From Burhinus oedicnemus (taxonomy: Eukaryota > Chordata > Aves > Charadriiformes > Burhinidae): a DNA stretch of 64,000 nt. The stretch covers positions 704,456 to 768,455 of the forward strand of contig VFFE01007645.1 of NCBI GenBank assembly GCA_008921705.1, read 5' to 3'. Below, piece by piece: positions 33,756-44,938 of the stretch; position 1 is the stretch's first letter, and each line of letters begins with the position of its first letter. The notes under the pieces were generated by a model. That model searched no databases. It saw only the letters and a list, made by a program, of their open reading frames with translations, and was not told the origin of the DNA. A program made the translations under genes and the position numbers.

Positions 33756-35545
33756 GTAAGATGAAGTTTTTCCAAGTCCCCCCCATCCCTGGGGAGGTTC
33801 CTGAGCTCTGGGGTGGTGGGATGGCAGCTCTCGGGGGAGCGTGGGACCTCTCCCCAGGTGTGGCAGTGGGTCTGGCCCCGGCGCAGGCAGCGCAGCGGGC
33901 AGATTTCCTCCCCTCTCCGGGTTTGAAGTATTCAGGATTTGTTTCCTCCCGTGCCGGGTCCCAGCAACTCTGGCGTGCCGTTGAGCCACCAGATCTCAGA
34001 TGGTCTCCTGCGAGCTCCAGGAGCCCTGGGAGAAGGGGAGTGAAACGTGCAACGTGCCAGTGGGTGGATGGGTGGACGGGATGCAGATAATCCCCGGCGT
34101 GGTGGGAAGACGTGCGGGGTAGATGTTCGCAGGGGCACCTGAGGTCCTTTCCACGCGCAGGCACGGTCTCCAGAGACAGTGTCCCTGAGCCTGGTCTGTC
34201 TCACTGCAGCCTCCCAGCTCAGGGAAACTTTTCTGATGGGGTTTGAGAAGTGGGTGATGTTTCTGTAATCCTGGATCTAAGCCCTCTGTGCTGAGCGCCA
34301 GGGCAAGCAGCCCGGCCGGGGCTCCGCAGCCTGGAAGCGATGCCTGCGTACGGCCCCGGGGCTCGGGGCCGACAGGCAGTGGCCACGCTCGGGGTTATCC
34401 CTGGGACGTCTTGGGTCAGGGTGCAGATCCACTGGGAGAACTTTTGGAAGCAGTATGCAGGCACACATGTACCCATGTGCTCCTGAAAACCGAGTGTGTG
34501 AGTAAAGCGATGGTGTAACAGCAAGTTTTCCTTTTTTCAGCTACATTGCCTTAATTGCAATGGCCATCCAGCAAAGTCCTTCAAATAAAGTCACCCTCTC
34601 TGGCATTTATGACTTTATAATGAAGAAATTTCCTTACTACAGATCAAATCAAAGAGCCTGGCAGAACTCCATCCGACATAACTTATCGCTTAACAGTTGT
34701 TTTGTAAAGGTAAGATCGGTAACTGTGTATTTACACGCACCCTGTGCATGGCTAAAAAAAATATATGCGGGAATAATGTCATCGCTAGGAAAGAAGGGAA
34801 ACAAACAGCTGAGCTGTGAATCACTGAAAATCTCTCTGAGTTGTCAGTTACAGAGATAAAGAGTATCTCCTTCTCTGCTGCGTGCTAATAGATAACAAAT
34901 TGAAGAGGATGAAGTTTACATCCTAGTTGTATAATGAAAGAGAATAGGCTTAAAAGTCTTGTCATATGTGTTTACACCATTCTTGAATGTAAATGAATGC
35001 AGATGTTAAGCAGCAGCATCTGTAACACATACAAATACTGAACTGCCTTTAAATAAATACAGGTTCCCAGAACAGAAGGGAATGAGAAGGGGAAAGGAAA
35101 CTATTGGAGCTTTGCGACGGGATGCGAATCCATGCTGGATCTCTTTGAAAATGGGAATTACAGGCGAAGACGGAGGAGGAGGAACGTGAAAAGGGAACAT
35201 AAGGAGCAGAGACCGAGCAGAGGGAAAAGTCCTTCATCCCCCGATGTGCCTCCTCTGGACTCTGCTATAAACAACGTTTCCTCTTCTCAAAGTAAACACG
35301 AAAGAACTGAATCGGGCCCGAGACTGCTGGAGCCTCGTGGGTTTGCTCCGAACGGCATGACCACCAGGCAGAGCCTAAGCAATTCCTCCCTAGCAAAATC
35401 GGATTCTGAAATTAAATTCAGCATCGATTACATCCTTTCAGCTCCCGACCCTTTGCCTGTCCTGAGATCTCAATATAATATGCAAGAAAATAAATACCAT
35501 CTACTGGAGGCCCAGCAAATTAATCTCCAGTTCTGGACAATGTGA
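33649..35545 (+). CDS. FOXL3: FOXL3 forkhead transcription factor (complete, 3 exons)
   Basis: A nuclear winged-helix DNA-binding protein and FOXL2 paralogue. In medaka, foxl3 acts inside germ cells to choose the female fate (established for fish only). Exons 33649-33755, 34541-34709 and 35063-35545 join in frame to 252 residues. The ATG has A at -3, and the N-terminus [20 protein letters not shown] fits FOXL3. The forkhead domain spans about residues 31-130: [18 protein letters not shown] starts at 32, recognition helix [10 protein letters not shown] is 78-87, and the GKGNYWSF wing follows at 102-109. Residues 126-132 are seven arginines, a likely nuclear localisation signal. The tail is Ser-rich, with FSIDYIL (211-217), an eh1-type Groucho/TLE motif, and a C-terminal LQFWTM. 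FOXL2 lacks introns; the three-exon structure and tail separate this gene from it. No disabling change is seen. Confidence 0.93.
33756..34540 (+). other. FOXL3: FOXL3 intron 1
   Basis: 785 nt with consensus GT-AG ends, GC-rich in its first half. The antisense open frames across it and exon 1 are compositional. Confidence 0.9.
34541..34709 (+). CDS. FOXL3: FOXL3 exon 2 (forkhead helices H1-H3)
   Basis: The acceptor cttttttcag ends at 34540, and donor gtaaga starts at 34710. It completes Ser36 and encodes residues 37-92, including [23 protein letters not shown] and the recognition helix [10 protein letters not shown]. It ends in phase 0 after FVK. Confidence 0.95.
34710..35062 (+). other. FOXL3: FOXL3 intron 2
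   Basis: 353 nt with GT-AG ends. Reading through gives stops in the coding frame, so the intron is needed. It is AT-rich with no recognised element. Confidence 0.9.
35063..35545 (+). CDS. FOXL3: FOXL3 exon 3 (wing, basic run, C-terminus)
   Basis: The acceptor aatacag ends at 35062. The exon begins [20 protein letters not shown], continues LFENGNY and seven Arg, and then a Ser-rich linker. The FSIDYIL motif is encoded at 35417-35437. The exon ends NLQFWTM with TGA at 35543-35545. Confidence 0.94.
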   Translation, partial: VPRTEGNEKGKGNYWSFATGCESMLDLFENGNYRRRRRRRNVKREHKEQRPSRGKSPSSPDVPPLDSAINNVSSSQSKHERTESGPRLLEPRGFAPNGMTTRQSLSNSSLAKSDSEIKFSIDYILSAPDPLPVLRSQYNMQENKYHLLEAQQINLQFWTM

Positions 35546-37230
35546 TGTTATTTATTTGTGGCAACAACGTCTGAGTTGCCGTGTGTTCAGCAGCCTCACG
35601 TCACTGGAAATCAGCCGCCTGCCTCCTCGCTTTCTCCCTGAGCGCTGCTCAGAAAGGGTTACCGGTTCACCGGCCGATCCTCTGCCGGTACCCAAAGAAC
35701 TTGGTGAAGATTAAAGCATAAATAACAGTTACCAATATCGGTTTTCACTATGCTGAACTTCATGAAATTCTAGCTTTGTTTTCTAAACTGTCATTGACAT
35801 CATTTAACACCACAAAGGATTTCCTTTCTCGAGCAGAATCCGACAGAAAAGAGACTTGCCTATCACCCGTTGCTTTATTAAAGACAAAGTGAATTCGATT
35901 CCACTTTCACTGGTGGAAATTAGGATTAATTCCACCGAAGTACACGGGTCAAAACTTTAGCTTACCTAAAACAGTGTAATTCTGTTGATTTACACTGCCT
36001 GAGAATGTAAGGGGGAGGGGGGGAAGCTTTGTTTTCTTAAAAGGAATCACAGAAAATCACTGTCTTCCCTTATTTTTTATTTTAACATAATGTTTCAAAC
36101 TGTTTCGCAGCTTTAATTCGTCATTAATTAGAAAATGTAGTTATTAATAAGTGTTTAAAGTATATTTTTATTGCTATTCAGGGCAGAGTTGTTTAAACTG
36201 TTGAAGTGAAGTTGTACTCAAAATAATTCCAAGCAAGCTGATTGCAAGGCTGTTGAACTCCGGTAGACTTTGATGGGTAACGTGACAGAGGCGGAGGGCC
36301 TCTGAATGCCTTGGGTTTACACAAGAAACCTTCTCCCCTCGTACTATCAGAGCGCTTCCCGGGATGCTGCAGGGAAGTTCCTGAACATATTTCATTTAGC
36401 CAGTGTGACGGGAGACGCGGCTTGGCAAGAAGCTGCATCCAGTGTTGACCAAAGCTAGAATTCCACCTGCCAGCTTTGGGACAAGTTGTATATTCCTATT
36501 AGACAGATTTTTATTGATCCTTCTTGCAAGCAATTACCGAAGTGGTACTTGATAGGATTTCAGCAAAGCCGGTGAGATTTATAATTTACAGAAAGCAATG
36601 TTAGATCGTGAGCTCCGTTCCTAAAGAAAGGCATTTCCTTACCATCTACATGCGGTGGGATATTTCAGAACAGAACCTGATGGACAATGACAGACTGTAA
36701 CGAGCATTTAAGAACTTGCTTTTATACACCTTGTTCACAATGAATTACTTCCCAGTACCTAACGGCAGCATTAGTAAAGACTCCACAAAATCTGGGATTT
36801 GGCTTGGCTACTACAGGCGTCACCTACTGCAGATAAAAGAAAAAAAGACAAAGATTCTGGTGGTTTTAAGCAATTATATACAGAGAGATAAAATTATCTT
36901 TGCAACATGAACTAAAGGTAAATGAAGGTATATGAGATAAGATTAAGCAAAATTGTGCTAGAGGTATGCTCAGGCATGACTTGAATTTTTATGCAGAAGC
37001 TTTGACATTTCACTAAGTTATTTTACATTGTGTCTAATATATACTGTACGTTTATACTATATGTTCTTATATATTGTTATTGAGAAAGGGAGCAATATCA
37101 CTGCACTTATATGTTGTAAAGATGCATGATGTATGTTGTCATGATGCTGAAACTCCTGCCATACACTTAAAATTTACCATCGGTGGTATTTCACACTGAT
37201 TGGTAATAAATGCTCATTTTTTTGGAAAAC
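35546..37230 (+). other. FOXL3: Presumed FOXL3 3' UTR / 3' flank
   Basis: AT-rich non-coding sequence after the stop. Candidate polyadenylation hexamers are ATTAAA at 35710-35715 and AATAAA at 37205-37210, the latter followed by a T/G-rich run. An imperfect hairpin (35656-35693) and a palindromic old-repeat-like segment (about 35912-35990) lie inside. The end of the transcript is not determined. Confidence 0.4.
37205..37210 (+). terminator. FOXL3: Candidate AATAAA signal downstream of FOXL3
   Basis: AATAAA followed within 15 nt by a T-rich stretch; it would give a 3' UTR of about 1.7 kb. A single hexamer in AT-rich DNA is weak evidence. Confidence 0.3.
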
Positions 37231-40200
37231 TATAAAACTTGCTATCTTCAGGCATTTCCACAGCATGCAAAACTCTTTGCTTCTTCTTCAGAAAAGGTAA
37301 AATGGAAAATCCTGTCAGTTACATGACTGCATGTCTTCCAAACTGTGAAGGTATGATTTCTCGTGACCAAATTCTGCCTTCAAATGGGAGCTTTCAATTC
37401 TCTGTGAATCAGTGGTTATTCTGGGAGATTATCTGAAAGCAAAATTGGACTGGTTAGACCTGCCTCATCTGCTGTTTACACTGACGTCAGAAAAAGAAGG
37501 AAACCTCTGGGGTCGCCGGGCAGATGGATTCTCATTTGAAGAGGGACGAGAATTTGCTCCTTTGGTATTTATGCTGGGTAGTACATAGGTGTGGGAAGAG
37601 CATGTCCTCAATTAGTGCTTCAATGTATGCATGCGCTCACTGTGGGTCCCTACGTGTGCACCTCTAGCATCCTACCTACATTTATATACTCACGCTTCAT
37701 ACGCAGATTTTTTTCTTGATTGTTTTAAACATGGCAATGCTGCTGTTAGGCTGGTAGTTATAGTACACATCTGCAGTATATTTGAAATATATATATTTTG
37801 CTGTGAAATGTGCGAATATGATTCTTCCTATGTGTCCTTGGTGAATGCTGTTAGCAGAAGGTAACCCAAAGACAGCAGAAGTTCCCACTAAGCAACACCT
37901 TGCCCAGGTGAACGCAGTGGGCCGCCGAGACCAATGGAGATACAGTTGTGGCTACTGAGCACTATCAGATTAGCGTATTAGGAAAGGCAGAAATACATCC
38001 AGTGGATTTACGGCAGAGATCCAAAACCATTTTCGGTAAGATGAATTAATATTCACAAATAGCCATGTCCTTTGCTCACAGTAAAGTGCCTGCTAGGAGA
38101 GACTGTCATACTTGAGTTTTCCTAACATATAATCAAAGAAATTTGTGTACAAATAGGTGTTAACATTTGTTTTGCAAAGGATATCAATCATATTTCAAAA
38201 AATGAAGGGACATATTTCAATTTACCCGGTATATTATATTCTGACGACTCCAGAAAGGTTTCCAGCACTTAAAGTGAATGGCATTTAATATAGAACAACA
38301 TAACAGGGGTGAGGGCTAGACGTGACCTTATTCAAATGTCGTAGCCATTACAAAGCCATTCCCAATGTAATTATAATTAAATACTTTATGCCTTTCTTGC
38401 AAATCCTCTGATCGATCATTGATATTAACATTAATATTGTATTACCCCCGAGCAAATGTCTCCCACAGAAGTGTTATGGATCACCAGGTTTCCATTAACA
38501 AAGTTGTGAGCTATTGCCGTATGCTGGTCGTGGATAAATTTACGTAAATTACCTTTTCTCAGGGAAGGGGGGGAAAAGTCTAGTTTTTTCCCTCTTATCC
38601 CTGCACTCTGAGTCCAGAGCTATTTCTTCAGCTCCATCACAGCCTGTCAGCCACTTACATAAAGCCATAACGAAAGAAAAAAAGAGAAATCTCACAGGAC
38701 CATCCCTCTTTGCCCTGTGTTGAAGCAGGTGAACGTTCTCCAGACGCAGCTGGTTTGGTCCAGGGGTTAAAAGCGGAGCTGGAGCAGGGCTGAGCAGTGC
38801 GGGGCAGGGGTCCGCACCCCACCAGAGCCGTCCCCGGGCTGTGCGCAGCAGCCAAAGTGAGAAAAGGTATTGGTGTTTGGCTCAATTCCTCACCTCGAGG
38901 GGTCTCCCTGAGTGCAAAGAGACACCCAGGAGGAGCCATGGATTTCCTAACCCCAAAGGGGTGCTTCCCTCGGGGGGCTGGTGCCGCCTGTCCCAAGCCC
39001 AGGGCATGGGAGAGCAGCTCCTCTCTGCCGGGCTGGTGGGCAAGGCGGGGGGACAACAAGCCTTTTGTCCTCTCCTGTTAGCATCATAAATACCTTTGCA
39101 AAAGAAAGATGAAAGGTTTCTTTCTGGGGAGAAGCTAGACTGGGACTCACGGAGGGACCCTGGGGTGCTTTGTTTATTTATCCTTTTAGAGGAAGGCTTC
39201 CCATGATAAAAAAAAAGATTCTGATGGAGCTACGCCAGGTTGTTCTGCAGCGATTTGACTTCTAATGGTTTAATTTCTTAGGCTTTTGTCATTGGTGTCA
39301 CAGAAGTGTTTTTTGCACAGCACGGTGATGCTCTGCCTCAGATAACACCCAGTGCAGACCAGTGGTTGACCTCACTATGGGGACCTCTCCCTCAGCAGAA
39401 CCTCCTCTTGATTACGGAGTGTTAATGCAAATTAGGATGGCTGAAAACAAACCTTTTCTTTGTCAGTAAAGCCAAGTTCCCCTATTTTTCTGCCAATCAG
39501 ATAGATGTTATTAGTTGAGACCCATTAACTCCCCATATAAACAGAAGCTGTGTTCAAGGAGCCTTTGAAGGTCAAACCACACTGGAGAGCTGGCTCTCCC
39601 CGCACCTTCGCTTTGTTGTGCTCCGTCTTGTTGCTCGGGCTGCCACAACCTTCCTCAGCCACGCAGCAGGTTGGTTCTGCTGCCTTGCAGGTCAATCTGC
39701 ATGCTCCCTCGAAGCGGAGCCGAGATTTTTTGTACCATTTTCTGGTCACGGAGGGTTTTCCTTTTCGTTAGCGATTGTGTTCAGGTCCATATCTTGTGTG
39801 TCTTCTCCACTTTCTACTGATAGAGGGGACACAGTGGGAGGGAAAGGGGTTTGGAGGGACAAACCTTTGGGAAAAAGCTCTGCTACATGTCTTCCAGCAG
39901 TATAGAGCTGTTTGGGACTCTGCGAATGGTACAGTGCGAGCATCCTTGGGGTTGTGTATCAAGTCTCTGTACCGTACATCGAGGGCAGCTTCTCCCCAGT
40001 GTCCCACCACCCTGAAGCTCAGGCGAAAGAGGGAACCTAGCCCACGTGCCCCTAAGCAAACGGGGCCTTGATCTTCACCTCTGGCAGTGTAACGCAAATC
40101 CCTGTCCGTGATCAGCACTTCAGATCCCAAACCTAAGACGTGGAAACCCTGCGCTGCTCATTCCAGCTGGCCTCTCCCCTCTCTGGCTCCTCTGGGGCGT

Positions 40201-42091
40201 GTTCTCCTCCCAGCTGTGGGGGTGTAAATCCTTGCAAATCCGTTAACTTTGGTACAATTACTTTTGGAATTGAAATAGCACGTGTGAAACTGAACTTCAT
40301 GTATTACACCCAAGGTCTCTACTCACACAGTCTGCCAAACGGTGCCAGGACCTCATCTCCTACATAGCATTCTCAGAGCAACAAAAGGTCCTGCCTTTTC
40401 GTTTTGCCTCAGCATCCAGCTTCTAATTGCTTTCTCCAGAACATGGGTACCATATGCACTGCAATGCACAAAGAACCTAGTACGTACCCTCTGTCTGTTT
40501 TACTGGGAGTGTCTTTCTTATGGCACTTGGGGTCATTAAATTAGAAAATAGGGTAGGTCCAAGTCCTATGGAACTTGCCCTGGAATTTTTTTTCCCAGAG
40601 AGCTAACATAAAATAACAAAGTAAGTTGTGCTCCCTCCCACCCTAGCTACAACGGTTGGAGGCAAATCCAACTGTGAGAATTTTGCCTGAGAAAGAACTG
40701 CCGGATTTCTCCCACTGTGAAATCCAGCTGTTAATTCAAACAGAAGGGATGGACCTGACCAGATAGGCCAACTGGCTTGTTTCCATCCTGAAGTCCATTG
40801 TGTTCCACAAGTTCCTAAATTTATGGTCATGAAGGTCTTCCAAGCTCTGTAACGAAGTATGGCATGCGATGTTTTTGTTATGGAATGTGTGCTGCAAAGG
40901 AAAAACAAGGTTTGAATTTATCTTTCAAATGAAGATCCTGGAATCTCTCAGGATAAACAGGCTAAATTAGGAATCAAAACACACCATGTTTCTCACCATA
41001 ACTATGAAACTGAAAATAAGCACTTGCAGAGTACCGTCAGAGAAGAAAACTAGAAGTCGCAGTAAGCCCCACCAACTCTTTTTGTCCTGAGTGTTTCTCA
41101 GTGTTCATTGTCACTTCATAGCAGGGGTCGGCAGCAACGGGAACAGCCTTTCATCTTTTGGGGGTTGTCGTTCTGCTGGAGTGTTTCAGAAAAAAGTTTC
41201 GCACTTCAGAATTGAGCTGTCGTTCTCCATTATCAGCGTTTACATCAGGCGCATGCTGCCTTCTCTTTGAGCAGGTTGGAAATAAGATACCAAGATGCTC
41301 TTTGACTGTATGGTGCAGCTCAGCGCAGCTTTCTCATTGCTACGGCTCCACAAAATAACTGTTGTGCACAAAAGTGGCTCCCTATTAGGTCTTTGTTGAA
41401 GATATGATGAAGAATTAATACGCTTGGAAGTTTGTTCAATTTTCATCGTGATATCAGTGGCTCTAATGAAAAAAATTTGGCTTCCTGAAATTTGCACAAC
41501 TACAACAATGTTGTTTCCCTCAGTCATTAAAGCCTTTTGTTAGTACAAGCACTTGGCCTTACAGCCCCATGTATGAAAATCTAACTGTCTCCCAGAAGCT
41601 GCAGTTTCCATAGCTGCTAATGGTCAAACACTGTCATGCGTTCCTTTGTCTGGGAAAAAAATGAGGATAGAATCAACTTTCCTCTAGAGCCCAAAAGCTC
41701 CGCTGACCATTAGCCATCTGTCCCAAGCAAGATCTGCTTGAGCTGAAAATCCTTTTTGAGGTTTCATGCCACATATATTTATTCCTGCATCAAAATTGCT
41801 CCCCGTCTTCCCCCCTTTGCCTGGAGGCGTTGGGCTGTGCTAGCGTTGACTGCAACCAGCACCCGCTGCCGCCATCCTCTCCTTCCAGCATGGCCGCTCT
41901 GAGAGTGGGAGCAAGAACCAGTTCTTTCCCTAAAAGTGAATGTGGAAAATAACAGGTGCAATGAGCTGTGTTTTGTGATTCATCTCTCTCAAGCTTTCCC
42001 GAGGCTGAGGGCTACATGAGCGATTATCAAGCCCTGGGAGGCATTTCAGTACTAATCAGCCCATAACGTTCTGCATTGGAGTGTCTGGGAC

Positions 42092-42160
42092 TGGCTCCAT
42101 GGGTTGAATCCCGACTCTCATGAAATGAATGGGAGGTTTGCCATTGGGTTCAGGGGACCA
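42092..42160. repeat. Ancient amniote interspersed repeat relic (probable)
   Basis: The segment containing catgaaatgaatgggaggtt then tgccattgggttcagggg follows a motif common in turtle, crocodile and bird DNA (tgaagtcaatgggagttttgccattgacttcaatggg). The motif is recalled rather than searched. The family name is uncertain. Confidence 0.45.
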
Positions 42161-43207
42161 CAGCTTCATCTTCTGTTGCCAGGACCAGAGATTAATCAGA
42201 TTAAAGGCCATGTGGACTGCAGAGAAAATTAAATACCTTCTAGCAGTTACTTGGTGTCTTCTCAAGACAAAATAGCAGCTTGTTTCCACAGGTTTCTTCG
42301 GCTCTGTCTTTCAGCCAGACAAAATACTTCCTGAATTCAATGGGAAATGTGTCCAAATAGGGAAGAAGTTCCCCAAAGCCCAAGGGCTGAACACAGCAGA
42401 ACCAGATGTTGGCATCTGGGGTGAGATTCCTGGTGCAAAGATGTTTGTATGTTACTTGAGAGCACCTCTGTGCTGGGGCTGGTGGACACACTCAAATAAA
42501 CAAGTTCCGCTAAGCTAATACCCAGGCTTGGGATCTCAAGTTTTCTTTCAACAGGCAACTGTCCCAAGATCTGCTACAGTTTGGCAAAGGGATGACACTG
42601 TATTACTTTCTATTTTGTTTTGCTGTTGTTGAAATTACAGGAAAATAAATATTTTCAAGATGATACATTGTGTATCCCTAATAAATACCAAGGGCATTTA
42701 ATATAAACTATGGACACATGGTTTGCTTTGTTGTTCTAAGTAACCATTTCCTTTTAACCAAATGAAAAGCTAGTTGTGCTGTGATGCCGCAGATTATAAA
42801 TTAGCAGCTCTCATATGGTTTTCTGCAATTGTTTCTGGAAGAGCTTTAGGCTACTTCAGACAAAAATTTCAAATAAAATGTGAATTCATTGAACTGTAAC
42901 TTGTGGTATTAGATTTATAATAAACAAAGGTAGGTCACATAATCATGTCATGGAAAACAACATTTTAAAATTCAAGCAGCAACATTTTAATCCGGTTTAG
43001 GTTCTGATCCTAAAGTCCAGAGGAAGCTTGGCTCTTCCCGCTTCCCAGAGCATGAAACCCAGACAAGCCCATACCGGGTGGAAAGCACACAGCCAGGCGT
43101 GCGCTTCCAAACAGGTTTGCTGCGGTGGGAGAAGAGAAGACGGATTTCTCACTGACCAGAGAAGAAATGACCCAAAGGCAGTAGCAGCCTGCTCCCGCGC
43201 CAGACCC

Positions 43208-43223
43208 GGGTGGGAGGGCCGGG
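43208..43223 (+). other. Tight G-quadruplex pattern
   Basis: Four GGG runs (43208-43210, 43212-43214, 43216-43218, 43221-43223) with loops of 1, 1 and 2 nt. The site lies within a GC-rich block about 8 kb downstream of FOXL3. Confidence 0.7.
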
Positions 43224-44869
43224 CGAGGAGAGGAGGGGGCCCCATTCAGTCCTTCTTCCAGCGCTTCCTCACGGCCGGTCCTCACCCGCGCTTGGGGCAG
43301 CGGCTGGGGAAGAGCTGGGATCAGAGGTGGCTGCAGCGGGAAGGCAAGCAGCCCCCCGGGGCAGCAGATTGCTCCGGGATTTCCAACCTCAGCTACACGA
43401 AGGAAGGACTGATATCAAAGTACCTCTGTCCTCTGCCGATACACACTTACCTTGATGTGGCAGAGGTGGAGCTATTTTTTAGAAAAGATCTCCCTTGCCT
43501 TTAAGGGAACCTTATATCTGGGATGAGAAACACATATTTTCCACAGGTATGGTCTCCTGGGTTGTTTTATAAAGACTCCTGGGAGGACCTTTGCCACCCG
43601 GGACATGTATAGCTCAAAGACCATCCCTTAGCCCAGTCTCAGCTGACTTCTCTCCCAGGAGCGCGTGGAGGGGACAAGCCACGTGAATGGCTCCCAGGCA
43701 ATCCCCACTCCCAGCAGCCTGCTCTCCCCCATGTCCCATCCCATGCGGTGACAGCAGAAGGGACACAGGGCCGCTGGGGAGGACAGGCGAGGAGCAGACC
43801 ACCTCATCTCTGGACACCACCGCCTAATTTGTGCCGGGGTCTGAGTCCCTCAGGGAAAAGCACGTTTTGCTCGGTTGAAAACAGTGTAGGATCTTCTTCT
43901 CACGAGACATTTGCTGCCCACGTGCTGTGAAGTCCATGCAGTGTCCCCACCCGTGATGGGGACAGGCAGTGGAGCTAGGTGTGGATACCACCAGCACGTC
44001 CACTGCCACTCGCTGGCAGAGGAGGTTCTGTAACGAAGTGCCCTCACCTGAACACTCCTTGTTTGACAGATGTTTATTTGAGAGGAGGCTCCGTTCTTCT
44101 TTCAGTGGATGTTTTGCAACGCAGAATGAATAACCACGGCAGATCTGTGCTACAGCATCAGAAAGCTGTAGCTTGCTACTTAACGCCAGACGATCATGTC
44201 AGCGAGAAGAAATTAATATACCGTAATGTATAGGAACTTTTCTTCTTTACCCCTAAGCCTGGCTGAATGTGAATCATTTATACTATGACAACAGCACAAG
44301 TTGAATTCAGATAGTGAAGACTATACTTGAGCCACAAACCCAACTGCAGTTTATTCCTGTAAGTAACATTTCTATTAGCAAGTGAGTTTTCTGCGTACTG
44401 GGCTCTACAGGCACGTGGGCATGTGCACAGCACATATGAAATTGATATCTCTGTCTTAATTCTGGGTTGCAATTACTGGAGCTGAAGTTTAAAATTTTTC
44501 CAACTGTCGAACTCGCAAGCTAAATGACTGTATAGCTACCGAAATTGATTATCAGGCTTCCTGTTTCCTCGCTTGTGATCCAGTAATATTGACATACAGT
44601 ACAAGGAAATTGCAATCTGAACTACTAGTAGCAATAGCTGGAGGCAATTACAAAAGGAGTATTGCTGGTGGTGGCACATGGACTCCTATATTAGATTTAA
44701 CCATACTCTGATTATAATGCACTCGTTCGAGATAGCAGGAAATTCTATATTTCTTTTTTAAACTACAGCCAAGATAACATTTTTGTTTGCTTCTGTATTT
44801 CAGCCTTTTCTCTGGAATAGCCTAAGAAGAAAACCTTCTGGCTCCGGAGATTCAGGTCTATTTTGTCTC

Positions 44870-44938
44870 CAACATGGGCAAAGCCTTGGGGCAAGTCATT
44901 TTATGTCTCTGTGCCTCCACATCCCCATTTGCAAGGCA
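44870..44938 (+). mobile_element. MIR/L2-type ancient SINE relic
   Basis: ccttggggcaagtcatttta then tgtctctgtgcctccacatc then cccatttgcaa aligns almost without gaps to the MIR/L2 core (ccttgggcaagtcacttaac / ctctctgtgcctcagtttcc / ccatctgtaa) as I remember it. MIR is an ancient amniote family, scarce in birds. Confidence 0.6.

Noticed and set aside
33616..34164. Minus-strand open frame of 182 codons over FOXL3 exon 1 and intron 1
   Set aside because: It is an antisense shadow of the FOXL3 coding exon joined to GC-rich intron; the sequence shows no family resemblance and includes a long Phe/Leu run from sequence complementary to coding DNA.
43028..43504. Plus-strand open frame of 158 codons
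   Set aside because: Confined to the GC-rich island where stop codons are rare; no domain or homology recognised.
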